A stretch of DNA of 20,333 nucleotides from Peptococcaceae bacterium. GTDB taxonomy: Bacteria > Bacillota > Desulfotomaculia > Desulfotomaculales > Desulfocucumaceae. Positions 13,987 through 20,333 of this stretch are shown piece after piece; position 1 is the first letter of the stretch, and the number at the start of each line of letters is the position of its first letter. The translations under genes and the position numbers were made by a program. A model generated the notes under the pieces. That model made no database searches. It saw only the letters and a list, made by a program, of their open reading frames with translations, and was not told the origin of the DNA. The DNA lies in NCBI GenBank assembly GCA_013336365.1, contig JAAXTT010000014.1:1-20333 (forward strand), read 5' to 3'.

Positions 13987-14030
13987 GAGATAAAAGGCCA
14001 ATTCAAGAAATTGAATTGGCCTTTTATCTC
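13987..14030. terminator. Perfect 20-bp stem with GAAA tetraloop after the alcohol dehydrogenase
   Basis: Arms at 13987-14006 and 14011-14030 (core AAAAGGCCAATTCAA / TTGAATTGGCCTTTT) are perfectly complementary around a GAAA tetraloop. The T-rich tail CTCTTTATT follows. The flanking A/T runs make it work in both directions, stopping the alcohol dehydrogenase on the plus strand and possibly the TusA-like gene on the minus strand. Confidence 0.85.
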
Positions 14031-14106
14031 TTTATTACATCCGGTTTTTTGCCAACATTTTTTTTGATATACTTCACCCTTAAGGCGATATTAATTTTTG
14101 CCGAAT

Positions 14107-14319
14107 CTACTTTGATAGTCTCATTAAAATTTCATTTTTAATTCTTGTAATCTGTACTTCCCATTTCTTGTTCTCTGCTAAACGAGTAATATTTTCCATG
14201 GCTGCATTGTTATCAACCATAACCTCAATTACCCCTTCTGATTTCTGATCGATTATCTTTTTAACAAGCAACACCGGTTCCGGACAAAGAAGCCCCCGTG
14301 CGTCAATTCTATTTGCCAA
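14107..14319 (-). CDS. TusA/SirA-like sulfur-carrier protein
   Basis: A 70-residue TusA-fold protein. The catalytic cysteine is Cys12 in RIDARGLLCPEPVLLVKK, the family's CPxP motif with its preceding D.RG.. strand; EVMVDNNAAMENITRLAE continues the fold. I favour TTG 14319 because GGAGG lies 8 bases upstream; GTG 14322 is the alternative. The first bases overlap the end of the YedE gene by 11 bases, so translation is probably coupled. TusA-like proteins carry sulfur, or selenium in some settings, as a persulfide and are a usual partner of YeeE/YedE transporters, which suggests that the transported thiosulfate or reduced selenium is handed to this carrier (inferred). It is much shorter than the selenium-associated YedF (~200 aa). 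Confidence 0.9.
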   Translation of the reverse strand: MANRIDARGLLCPEPVLLVKKIIDQKSEGVIEVMVDNNAAMENITRLAENKKWEVQITRIKNEILMRLSK

Positions 14320-15391
14320 CACCTGCACCTCCAAAAAATGAACCATTACGCTGGGATCCTAAAAACCCAACAATAAATACTAATGCTATGCCAATAACTG
14401 TTGCGAATTGGCCTGCCAGTGGAACCCCTTTAGGACTTGCAGCCAAGCCAAAGTTATGAGCAAAGGCAGCACCTGCAATCAGGCCGATAACTGTAATCAC
14501 ACAATCTGTATTGCCCTCACTGGCTGCAACCAACTGCCTTATTGGGCATCCTCCCAATAAAGTTGATGCAGTACCTGCCAGTAGCATACCAAGAAAATTC
14601 CAGACCCCATCAGTATGCGCTATTGGCTGTCCGGCAAAACCAAGTTTAAATGTACCCACAGCTACATTTCCAATGAAAGTAACTGCTAAAAGAGCAATTA
14701 ATCCTATCAATAGGTACGAATCTCTGAAAAAAATAAAATCCCGAATCCCCCCCACACTGCAAAAACGGGACCTTTGGGCAAGGATACCTATTATTATTCC
14801 CGCAACAGCTGATATTATTACAGGTGCATGCATTGAGCCAGGTCCGGTTTCACTGGCAAAAAAGACGGTAATGTTAAAAATTAACAAAAATAATGTAAAT
14901 ACCGCCAAAACAGGAAAAATATATCCATTTAGTTTACTTTGACCTGTTGACCTGCCCAGACTGAATCCCCTATTCAGGAAATATATTCCGATAACAACCC
15001 CAACAATTAGCCCTAAAATACCAACCCCGGCATTCAAATCACCACCGGCTAAACGCAATATTGCCCTAATTGGGCATCCTAGAAAAACAAGCATTCCTAT
15101 AATAGAGATAAATGCTAGAAAAAACCTGATAACAGGGCTTGACCCACCTACAACACTGAATTCCTTGCGTGATAATGCAGCAATAAATGCACCACCAATA
15201 AGGCCAAATATTTCCGGTCTCATATATTGAACTGTTGGAACCTTTTGGAAGCCAAGACCTCCACCTATGTCCCGTAAAAAACAGGCAATACAATAACCCA
15301 TATTTCCGGGGTTTCCCAATTTAACCAGCATTACTGCCATTAATCCCAGGATTCCCCCAGTAACTGCAATTAATATCTTTTTATTAAACAT
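14309..15391 (-). CDS. yedE: YedE-type putative selenium/sulfur transporter
   Basis: A 360-residue membrane protein of the YeeE/YedE family with about nine to eleven helices in two repeats. Conserved cysteine motifs line the presumed path: NMGYCIACFLRDIGGGLGF, FLGCPIRAILRLAGGDLN, QRSRFCSVGGIRDF, and GGCPIRQLVAASEGN. The NMGxCxxCFxRD opening with xxVQYMRPEIFG is the form seen in the 'putative selenium transporter YedE' subgroup rather than thiosulfate-type YeeE. GGAGGAG stands just before the ATG. A TusA-like gene overlaps its end. Substrate assignment to selenium is by family resemblance; thiosulfate or another sulfur species remains possible. No selD, selA or selB gene is in the window. Confidence 0.87.
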   Translation of the reverse strand: MFNKKILIAVTGGILGLMAVMLVKLGNPGNMGYCIACFLRDIGGGLGFQKVPTVQYMRPEIFGLIGGAFIAALSRKEFSVVGGSSPVIRFFLAFISIIGMLVFLGCPIRAILRLAGGDLNAGVGILGLIVGVVIGIYFLNRGFSLGRSTGQSKLNGYIFPVLAVFTLFLLIFNITVFFASETGPGSMHAPVIISAVAGIIIGILAQRSRFCSVGGIRDFIFFRDSYLLIGLIALLAVTFIGNVAVGTFKLGFAGQPIAHTDGVWNFLGMLLAGTASTLLGGCPIRQLVAASEGNTDCVITVIGLIAGAAFAHNFGLAASPKGVPLAGQFATVIGIALVFIVGFLGSQRNGSFFGGAGVGK

Positions 15392-15535
15392 AGTCTCTCC
15401 TCCATATTCTTACTCTTAAAACCCTTGTAATTCTAGCAAAACTATTCATTTAAGGGAAACACTTATTATCTATTAATAACATACGAACTATTGACATAAC
15501 AGATGGTAGCTATCGCAGGACAAGTTACAGGGTGC

Positions 15536-15567
15536 AAAAAAACAACCTCCCAGTAAAGACTGGGAGG
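15536..15567 (-). terminator. Terminator after cbiO
   Basis: On the minus strand CCTCCCAGT (15567-15559), loop CTTT, ACTGGGAGG (15554-15546), then TTGTTTTTTTG: a 9-bp GC-rich stem with a T-run, a standard intrinsic terminator 17 bases after the CbiO stop. It closes the nickel/cobalt transporter unit. Confidence 0.88.
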
Positions 15568-15583
15568 CTATAGCTTAATAATA

Positions 15584-16342
15584 TTATCCTTTCAGAGAAC
15601 CGCATTTAGGACAATTCTGAAGAGAAAGTGGTGTCTCCAAACCATAGGCATCCAGTAATTCCTCATTGGACAAGACCTCCAATGTTTTACCGTCAGCAAT
15701 AATTTCACCTTGCCGAATCACCAAAACCCTTTGGCAAGTATCTAAAATCATATCTAAATCATGACTGGTAATAATTTTTGTGTGCTCAAAGCTATTCAAC
15801 AAATGGATGATTCTTCGCCTTGCCTTAGGATCCAATGCAGAGGTTGGCTCATCCATTATTAACATATCAGGCTGCAGAGATAAAACAGATGCTACCGCGG
15901 CAGCTCTTTTCTCTCCTCCTGACAATTTGTAAGGTGCCCTGTCCCTTAGGTGGGCAATCCCCACCATTTCCAAGGCATAATTAACTCTATTTTCAACCTC
16001 CTCCTCATCAAGATTATAATTGCGGGGTCCAAAGGCCACATCATCATAGACCGAGGTCATAAATAACTGATCATCCGGGTCCTGAAAGACCATTCCAAGT
16101 CTCTGGCGAACCATCGACAAGGTCTTTTTTGTTACATGGACATCACCTAAGAGTATTTCCCCCCCATCCGGAAAAATAATACCCATAATCAGCATTAGTA
16201 AGGTGGATTTTCCCGCTCCATTGGCACCGATTATTCCCACAGATTCCCCATGGTAAATCGTAAAGGACATATTTTTGACAGCTTCATGTCCATCCGGGTA
16301 GCTAAAATGCAAGTTTTTAACCTCCAGCTTGTGGTGGCTCAT
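15584..16342 (-). CDS. cbiO: ECF nickel/cobalt transporter ATPase
   Basis: A 252-residue ABC ATPase powering the ECF metal transporter. Walker A is GANGAGKST (39-47), the Q-loop is FQDPDDQL (Gln87), the signature is KLSGGEKR (139-146), Walker B is LIMDEPTSALD (161-171) and the switch is His194 (TSHDLDMIL). The FQDPDDQLF sequence and YDDVAFGPRN are typical of CbiO/EcfA-type ATPases. Its ATG immediately follows the CbiQ stop (TAA then ATG), so they are coupled. An odd C-terminal tail, NCPKCGSLKG, places a CxxC pair outside the ATPase fold and may bind metal or be redox-sensitive. Nickel versus cobalt cannot be decided from this subunit. Confidence 0.93.
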   Translation of the reverse strand: MSHHKLEVKNLHFSYPDGHEAVKNMSFTIYHGESVGIIGANGAGKSTLLMLIMGIIFPDGGEILLGDVHVTKKTLSMVRQRLGMVFQDPDDQLFMTSVYDDVAFGPRNYNLDEEEVENRVNYALEMVGIAHLRDRAPYKLSGGEKRAAAVASVLSLQPDMLIMDEPTSALDPKARRRIIHLLNSFEHTKIITSHDLDMILDTCQRVLVIRQGEIIADGKTLEVLSNEELLDAYGLETPLSLQNCPKCGSLKG

Positions 16343-17152
16343 TTATTTCATCACTCCAATTAATAAGGAACCCATCAATACAGGTATATCATAAATTCGT
16401 GCCAGGATAAAAAAGATACTCCAACCTGAAAAATAGGCAAAATCTATTAAACCTAGCTTGGCAGATTTTCCCGTATGGTACTCACCGTTAAAACCCCTCA
16501 AACTCATTGACTGGTAGACCCTCTGAGCCCTATCAAAAGTCCTGAGCAGCAACTGGCCGGCAAAAGACCCCCAATGATTGCGCTGAACTCCCTTTTGTCC
16601 CGGTGCCCTCAGAGAATATGCCCTCAACATCCTGTGGACCTCTTCCATCAATACTGAAATATACCGGTAGGTCAATATTAACTGCAGTACGAATATTTTT
16701 GGAATCTTCAGCATCCGTAAGGCTGCAGCCAGCCTATCCATTCCTGTGGTTGCAATCAATAAAATACTGACCGTAACAGTTAAACCGGACTTTATAAATA
16801 TAGCCAAAAAGGTAATCCATCCCCTGGAAACGGCAATATCTCCCAGCAGCACCGAATGGCTGTCAAATATCGGATTTAATATTCCAATCCCAATAATCAA
16901 GGGCTGAACAAACAGCACTTTTTTCAAAATTGGAGTCACCGGCAGCTCTGCCAAGGCAAAAATCAGGACCGGATAAAAGATAAAGGTAAGGAGACTGCTG
17001 ATCTCATATCTTCCAAAGGAAACAACCACAGTCAAATATACAACCGTAGTCAACAATTTTACCAAGGGATTAATTCTGTGAATGAAGGTTTTTCCCCGGG
17101 CCAGATTGTCCAAAAGCCTTAAATCAGATAAGGCGCTCATAATATTTGACAT
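16343..17152 (-). CDS. cbiQ: ECF nickel/cobalt transporter transmembrane (T) component
   Basis: A 269-residue EcfT/CbiQ membrane protein with about five to six helices. The two cytoplasmic coupling motifs with Ala-Arg-Ser/Gly are visible as MLRAYSLRAPG (near 188-198) and QSMSLRGFNGEY (near 215-226); these contact the CbiO ATPase. NPLVKLLTTVVYL near the N-terminus is also typical. It starts 59 bases after the CbiM stop and ends directly at the CbiO start. The ATG at 17152 has only a weak SD (TGAG), suggesting partial dependence on upstream translation. Confidence 0.91.
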   Translation of the reverse strand: MSNIMSALSDLRLLDNLARGKTFIHRINPLVKLLTTVVYLTVVVSFGRYEISSLLTFIFYPVLIFALAELPVTPILKKVLFVQPLIIGIGILNPIFDSHSVLLGDIAVSRGWITFLAIFIKSGLTVTVSILLIATTGMDRLAAALRMLKIPKIFVLQLILTYRYISVLMEEVHRMLRAYSLRAPGQKGVQRNHWGSFAGQLLLRTFDRAQRVYQSMSLRGFNGEYHTGKSAKLGLIDFAYFSGWSIFFILARIYDIPVLMGSLLIGVMK

Positions 17153-17211
17153 GTGATCATCTCAAATCAGGTAAAATATTCAGGGTATATTTTTAAGTTC
17201 TGTAAGCTATA

Positions 17212-18255
17212 TTATGCACTTGCTACCCTCTTTCGTTTTTTAAACAGGCTGACAGCAAACCCTATTAAAGATGCCAAGGCTAGGGTCATTGCTCCCCCCA
17301 CAAAACCGGATATACTTGTTCCTGCATCCACTGCAGGCCAAGCATCACCTGATCCAAGGTCCACTGCATCCTCATCGGTTTTGAAACTGTAATCAGGCAA
17401 AAATGCTGTTTTTTGCTGAAAATCTGACAATACTCTGTAAATATTGCCCTCCGCTTCCAGCTCTGCTGTACCGGTTACTTTTTCCAAAGACCATTCCAAG
17501 CCATCCGGATTAGCAGAGGCAAACCAGGAAAATGCACCACCAATAAAAATCATTGCAATCAAAAGGCCTGTGACTACCTTCTTTATCTGTATTCTGCCAA
17601 GAGCCTGACCAAGTGCCGCCTTTTCCATGATTTCCGGCCTGGCCTTCCAAATAAATGTAACAACTGCTGCAGTCACAAGCCCTTCAACTACTCCAATAGC
17701 TAAGTGCATAGGCTGCATCAGCATGACAAAGGTTCTAAAGGGCAATTCGGTTTTTCCTGACAAAAGTGTCTCCAGAACAACACCGAAAGCTCCCAGTTGT
17801 AAACCAAATATTGCAGAAATCATAGACCCATTAAATATGCTTTTGGAAGAAAGCCCTTTTCGTGTGAACCATTTATAAATATATGGATAGGCGATAAAAC
17901 AGGTGAAAAAACCTAGATTAAATACATTACTGCCATATGCAAGCAAACCGCCATCTCCAAAGAATAGCGCCTGAATTAACAAAATTGAAGACATTGTTAA
18001 GAACCCTGCGTAAGGCCCGAGCATTATTGCCAGCAGCAGGCCCCCTCCCAGATGACCGCTGGAACCGGTAGCCGGTATCGCAAAATTAATCATCTGTGCC
18101 GCAAAGACAAATGCACCAAGCACACCCATCAATGGGATTTTCTTTTCATCCAGTTCACTCTTGATTTTTTTAATTGAATAGGCTGCAACTCCGGCAGATA
18201 CAACCAGCATTGTCCCGCCCACGGCCGGTGAGATTAAGGCATCAGCCATATGCAT
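17212..18255 (-). CDS. cbiM: ECF nickel/cobalt permease CbiM/NikM with fused C-terminal PDGLE domain
   Basis: A 347-residue substrate-capture (S) component. It begins MHMADALISP, the diagnostic metal-binding N-terminus (the free amine and His2 are metal ligands), and carries His68 in GSSGHLGGG, another conserved ligand. The C-terminal ~120 residues contain a helix, SANPDGLEWSLEKV (the PDGLE motif) and a final helix, corresponding to CbiN/NikN fused in the same chain. Fused MN forms are more often assigned to nickel than cobalt, so nickel import is the likelier reading. I chose ATG 18255 because AAGGAG at 18269-18264 is correctly spaced and any upstream start would bury the essential His2. The order M(N)-Q-O is typical. 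Confidence 0.92.
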   Translation of the reverse strand: MHMADALISPAVGGTMLVVSAGVAAYSIKKIKSELDEKKIPLMGVLGAFVFAAQMINFAIPATGSSGHLGGGLLLAIMLGPYAGFLTMSSILLIQALFFGDGGLLAYGSNVFNLGFFTCFIAYPYIYKWFTRKGLSSKSIFNGSMISAIFGLQLGAFGVVLETLLSGKTELPFRTFVMLMQPMHLAIGVVEGLVTAAVVTFIWKARPEIMEKAALGQALGRIQIKKVVTGLLIAMIFIGGAFSWFASANPDGLEWSLEKVTGTAELEAEGNIYRVLSDFQQKTAFLPDYSFKTDEDAVDLGSGDAWPAVDAGTSISGFVGGAMTLALASLIGFAVSLFKKRKRVASA

Positions 18256-18420
18256 AATATTCACTCCTTAATAAACGAAAATGACCCACTAAAGGGTAGC
18301 TCATCACTTTGCCCCTTCATGGGTCGATTATAGGTGTTTATATATTTATAGGAATTGCCGACAAAAGCCTCCATGGCTTCATTACCATAAAAAATATCAT
18401 ATTATACAAAGCAATGTCAA
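18256..18420 (-). promoter_or_regulatory. cbiM promoter and structured 5' leader with possible 20-codon leader peptide
   Basis: On the minus strand TTGACA (18420-18415) lies 16-17 bases before a degenerate -10 (GATATTT, near 18398-18392). The leader of about 130 bases forms a short AAGCC/GGCTT hairpin (18379-18365) and a larger GACCCA/TGGGTC stem (18325-18283) with an inner AAGGG/CCCTT. A 20-codon frame MSYPLVGHFR... from ATG 18304 to TGA 18242, behind a GGGG, overlaps the cbiM start. Consensus B12 riboswitch boxes and the known four-junction NiCo riboswitch are not recognised. This may be a translational or attenuation control element; the function is inferred. Confidence 0.4.
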
Positions 18421-18462
18421 ATCATTTTTTTCTCTGTTGCCTGCCCTTTATTAAAAAATAAA

Positions 18463-19818
18463 TTATTTAAACCCAAAAAAGATAGGAAATAGGAAGGCTA
18501 CCATTAAGGTCCAAATTAAATATACATTCAAATAATCAGTCTGCCATTTTTCTAACTTGATAAAATCACATCGGCTCCTAAAATAACCAATATATAACCA
18601 GGCAAGGCCTCCTAAGTTACCCAATAAAATCAGGTTTTCTCCCAAAGCAGCAAGCTTATTGGGGGTTATGCCAAAGGCAGATAAGCGAAAAAGTATGGCA
18701 GATAAGGCAACTCCATCAATAATAAATGCTACAACTATCAAGGTCAGGTTTAAATAATCAAAAAAGTTTGCCGGCTGTCGGGTATTACGGGATGAAATAA
18801 CATATAAAACCAATCCCAATACCAATGCAAGCATAAGATCAAATGCTATTAAAAATTCTCTTTCCATAAACGGACTTTTACCGGTAACTATCATCACTAC
18901 CAAAAATGAAACCATAATTGCCAAAAATAAGGGACTAAATATTTTTGCTAATATTGGAGCAAAATTCTCAACTATACTTTTTTTTGCCTCAACTAAGTAG
19001 ACAGTTATAAAAACCGCCCCGCAGGCACCATAGATAAAATAATAATTTTTCAGGAATTTTTCAGCATCAATTTGGATAGCACCAAATATAGCTAAGGTAA
19101 ATAGGCCTGATACCAATATTCCTGCAGATACCAGGACACCGTAGACCACCATTTCACCTGTAAATCGTATAAAATTCATTCTGCCCTGACTACCTTGCCA
19201 CTGCTTACCTATATATGCTATCCCAATAATTAACCACAAAAGCAATGGTAAATGAAGACTACTTAAAATTTCAGTGTCATATGGAGTAACTGACGGATAA
19301 ATATTGATAGTAACTGCTGCAATAATAAAGAACAGCATGATAGTCAACCAGGTTTTTCTGGTAGCGTTTTTCTTGATAAGGAAAAATGCAGCGATAAAAG
19401 GCAGAATAAATAAGCTTATATTTTTTACATAAAAGTGATCGGCACCCGGATCGTCAAATCCTAATCCAAACAAGGCCGGAATTTTGATTAGTGTCCCGGC
19501 CAGCAGGGTAAAAATCATTACTAAAACAATATCCCGCCTGCTTTCTTTTTTTGCCGCACTGTCTACTGGGTCTATTAATAAGTGTTTCCATAAATTCCCC
19601 GTATTAACTTTAGCAAACTCCTTAGATACTGCATCAACATTTCCTAGGCGTTTGACACTGATTAAAAATGATTCATCCTGGCTGAGTCCGGCTACTGTTA
19701 AATCCTCGATTTCCTCACGCAAGTGATCTTCCAACTCGCTGATATCTGCCTCGGTAAAATTGCCACGCCCACTCAAATGATCCTTCCACAACTGAATCTC
19801 TGACTCCAACTCAAACAT
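18463..19818 (-). CDS. Multi-pass membrane protein with permease-prefix (HAAS-like) N-terminal domain
   Basis: A 451-residue protein. Residues ~1-75 form a soluble helical 'permease prefix' type domain (FTEADISELEDHLREEIEDL, GLSQDESFLISVKRLGN), the piece commonly found next to PadR regulators. The remainder has about ten hydrophobic helices without a recognised transporter signature and no ABC ATPase beside it. AAGGAGGG precedes ATG 19818. It begins 26 bases after the PadR gene, so they form one unit and the membrane protein is the likely target of PadR control. Function is unknown; a stress- or envelope-related role is typical for such pairs. Confidence 0.8.
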   Translation of the reverse strand: MFELESEIQLWKDHLSGRGNFTEADISELEDHLREEIEDLTVAGLSQDESFLISVKRLGNVDAVSKEFAKVNTGNLWKHLLIDPVDSAAKKESRRDIVLVMIFTLLAGTLIKIPALFGLGFDDPGADHFYVKNISLFILPFIAAFFLIKKNATRKTWLTIMLFFIIAAVTINIYPSVTPYDTEILSSLHLPLLLWLIIGIAYIGKQWQGSQGRMNFIRFTGEMVVYGVLVSAGILVSGLFTLAIFGAIQIDAEKFLKNYYFIYGACGAVFITVYLVEAKKSIVENFAPILAKIFSPLFLAIMVSFLVVMIVTGKSPFMEREFLIAFDLMLALVLGLVLYVISSRNTRQPANFFDYLNLTLIVVAFIIDGVALSAILFRLSAFGITPNKLAALGENLILLGNLGGLAWLYIGYFRSRCDFIKLEKWQTDYLNVYLIWTLMVAFLFPIFFGFK

Positions 19819-19844
19819 ATTGACCCTCCTTCGAATGACCTAAC

Positions 19845-20171
19845 CTATTGATTCCACGTCCTGGTAAGGGCTGTATGAACAACGTCCCATTGCATTTTTA
19901 GCAATTCCAGCTCTTCCAACCCCTCATTCTTAATCCGGTAATATTTACGCCGCCTGCCCTCTTGGGATTTATTCCAGTAAGACTCAATTAACTGCTGCTC
20001 TTCCAAACGATGCAAAACAGGATACAGCATGCCTTCTGTCCAGATTATCTGATTATCCGACATTTCTTTCACCTGTTTGATAATGGCATATCCGTAATTA
20101 TCACTATCCCTAAGAATGGCCAGAATAAGCGGGGTCGCAGAAGCAGCAATCAAATCCTTTGATACATTCAT
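19845..20171 (-). CDS. PadR-family transcriptional repressor
   Basis: A 108-residue PadR winged-helix protein. The N-terminal winged helix contains LILAILRDSDNYGYAIIKQV, WTEGMLYPVLHRLEEQQLIE (recognition helix) and the wing SQEGRRRKYYRIKNEGLEEL; the short C-terminal helix mediates dimerisation, making this the short PadR-s2 class. A GAGGGG ribosome binding site lies 4-5 bases before ATG 20171. It precedes a permease-prefix membrane protein, a common genomic pair. Its promoter is spanned by a long perfect inverted repeat, pointing to autorepression. The inducer is unknown. Confidence 0.93.
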   Translation of the reverse strand: MNVSKDLIAASATPLILAILRDSDNYGYAIIKQVKEMSDNQIIWTEGMLYPVLHRLEEQQLIESYWNKSQEGRRRKYYRIKNEGLEELELLKMQWDVVHTALTRTWNQ

Positions 20172-20183
20172 TAAATCCCCTCA

Positions 20184-20241
20184 CCATACCTAGAACATCT
20201 ATCCATACCACCATTATACATAGATGTTCTAGGTATGGCAA
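20184..20241 (-). promoter_or_regulatory. padR promoter spanned by a 19-bp perfect inverted repeat (operator)
   Basis: On the minus strand TTGCCA (20241-20236), 17 bases, TATAAT (20218-20213) is a near-consensus promoter. Arms CCATACCTAGAACATCTAT at 20184-20202 and its exact complement at 20220-20238 flank the -10 with a 17-base spacer. One arm lies between -35 and -10 and the other just after the expected start. The transcript would begin inside the second arm, so an RNA hairpin cannot form and the repeat must act as DNA, most simply as a PadR operator. Confidence 0.8.
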
Positions 20242-20283
20242 TGTTACAGACTCCCTATATTATTAATAAACTATTTTAATAAT

Positions 20284-20318
20284 AAAAAGCTCCGGGGAAA
20301 TAAACCCGGAACCTTTTT
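20284..20318. terminator. Bidirectional-looking terminator at right edge
   Basis: AAAAAG plus TCCGGG (20291-20296), a short loop, CCCGGA (20305-20310), then CTTTTT (20313-20318) form a GC-core hairpin with A and T runs on both sides. No gene reads into it from the left on the plus strand, so it most likely ends a minus-strand gene lying beyond the right edge, insulating the padR promoter. Confidence 0.75.
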
Positions 20319-20333
20319 ATTTAAAACTCTATT

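Noticed and set aside
14511..14942. A 143-codon plus-strand open frame inside the YedE gene
   Set aside because: It is antisense to a strongly supported membrane protein gene, has shadow-like composition and no ribosome binding site.
18421..18462. GGGCAGGCAACAG on the minus strand, reminiscent of a NiCo riboswitch core
   Set aside because: It sits upstream of the likely cbiM promoter and lacks the remaining arms of the four-way junction, so it would not be in the transcript in the right context.
1..20333. CRISPR arrays, insertion sequences, phage genes, tRNA or rRNA genes
   Set aside because: No regularly spaced repeats, transposase motifs, terminal inverted repeats with target duplication, or tRNA/rRNA sequence were seen on reading both strands by eye.

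Overview
The window is about 20.3 kb of AT-rich DNA, estimated by eye at a little under 40% G+C. Strong AAGGAG/GGAGG ribosome binding sites, several TTG and GTG starts, and the gene families present suggest an anaerobic Clostridia-like Firmicute. Supporting families are a Thermoanaerobacter/Clostridium-type NADP secondary alcohol dehydrogenase, a YedE-type selenium/sulfur membrane protein with a TusA-like partner, AmmeMemoRadiSam proteins, an ECF nickel/cobalt transporter and FliK/FlhB remnants of the YlqG/YlqH type. Species cannot be named from the sequence alone. No rRNA, tRNA, CRISPR array, insertion sequence or phage gene was found.

Layout. (1) 1-3595, minus strand: a LysE-type exporter, a LigB/Memo-AMMECR1 fusion, its radical SAM partner, then the 5' end of argC, which runs off the left edge. 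(2) 3738-6844, plus strand: a FliK-C-terminus-like protein, a FlhB-C-terminus-like protein, deoC, a hotdog thioesterase, an HD hydrolase and smpB, closed by a perfect 18-bp hairpin. (3) 6917-10059: a small decayed-looking stretch, a minus-strand sulfide:quinone oxidoreductase-like flavoprotein, and a divergent membrane-anchored alpha/beta hydrolase followed by a 53-residue membrane protein. The divergent interval contains a C-tract/G-tract palindrome like CsoR/CstR-family operators. (4) 10065-12716, minus strand: an arsR-type repressor with a dyad over its own promoter, an ArsP/YraQ-type permease, an unrecognised small reading frame, a hemolysin III/PAQR membrane protein and a CxxC thioredoxin-fold protein. 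(5) 12922-13983, plus strand: the alcohol dehydrogenase and its terminator. (6) 14107-15391, minus strand: YedE overlapping a TusA-like gene. (7) 15546-18420, minus strand: CbiM/NikM (with fused PDGLE domain), CbiQ, CbiO, a terminator, and a structured leader with no recognisable B12 riboswitch. (8) 18463-20241, minus strand: PadR and a permease-prefix-domain membrane protein under a promoter spanned by a 19-bp perfect inverted repeat.

How the genes work together. The common theme is sulfur, selenium, metal and metalloid handling under local one-component control: a CstR/CsoR-like site at the SQR, ArsR autoregulation of the permease unit, and PadR autoregulation. The plus-strand block at 3738-6844 is mostly housekeeping. 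The best leads for something undescribed are the unnamed small frame between the permease and hemolysin III, the composition of that ArsR unit, the stand-alone FliK/FlhB tail pair with no flagellar genes nearby, and the LysE-Memo-AMMECR1-radical SAM cluster.
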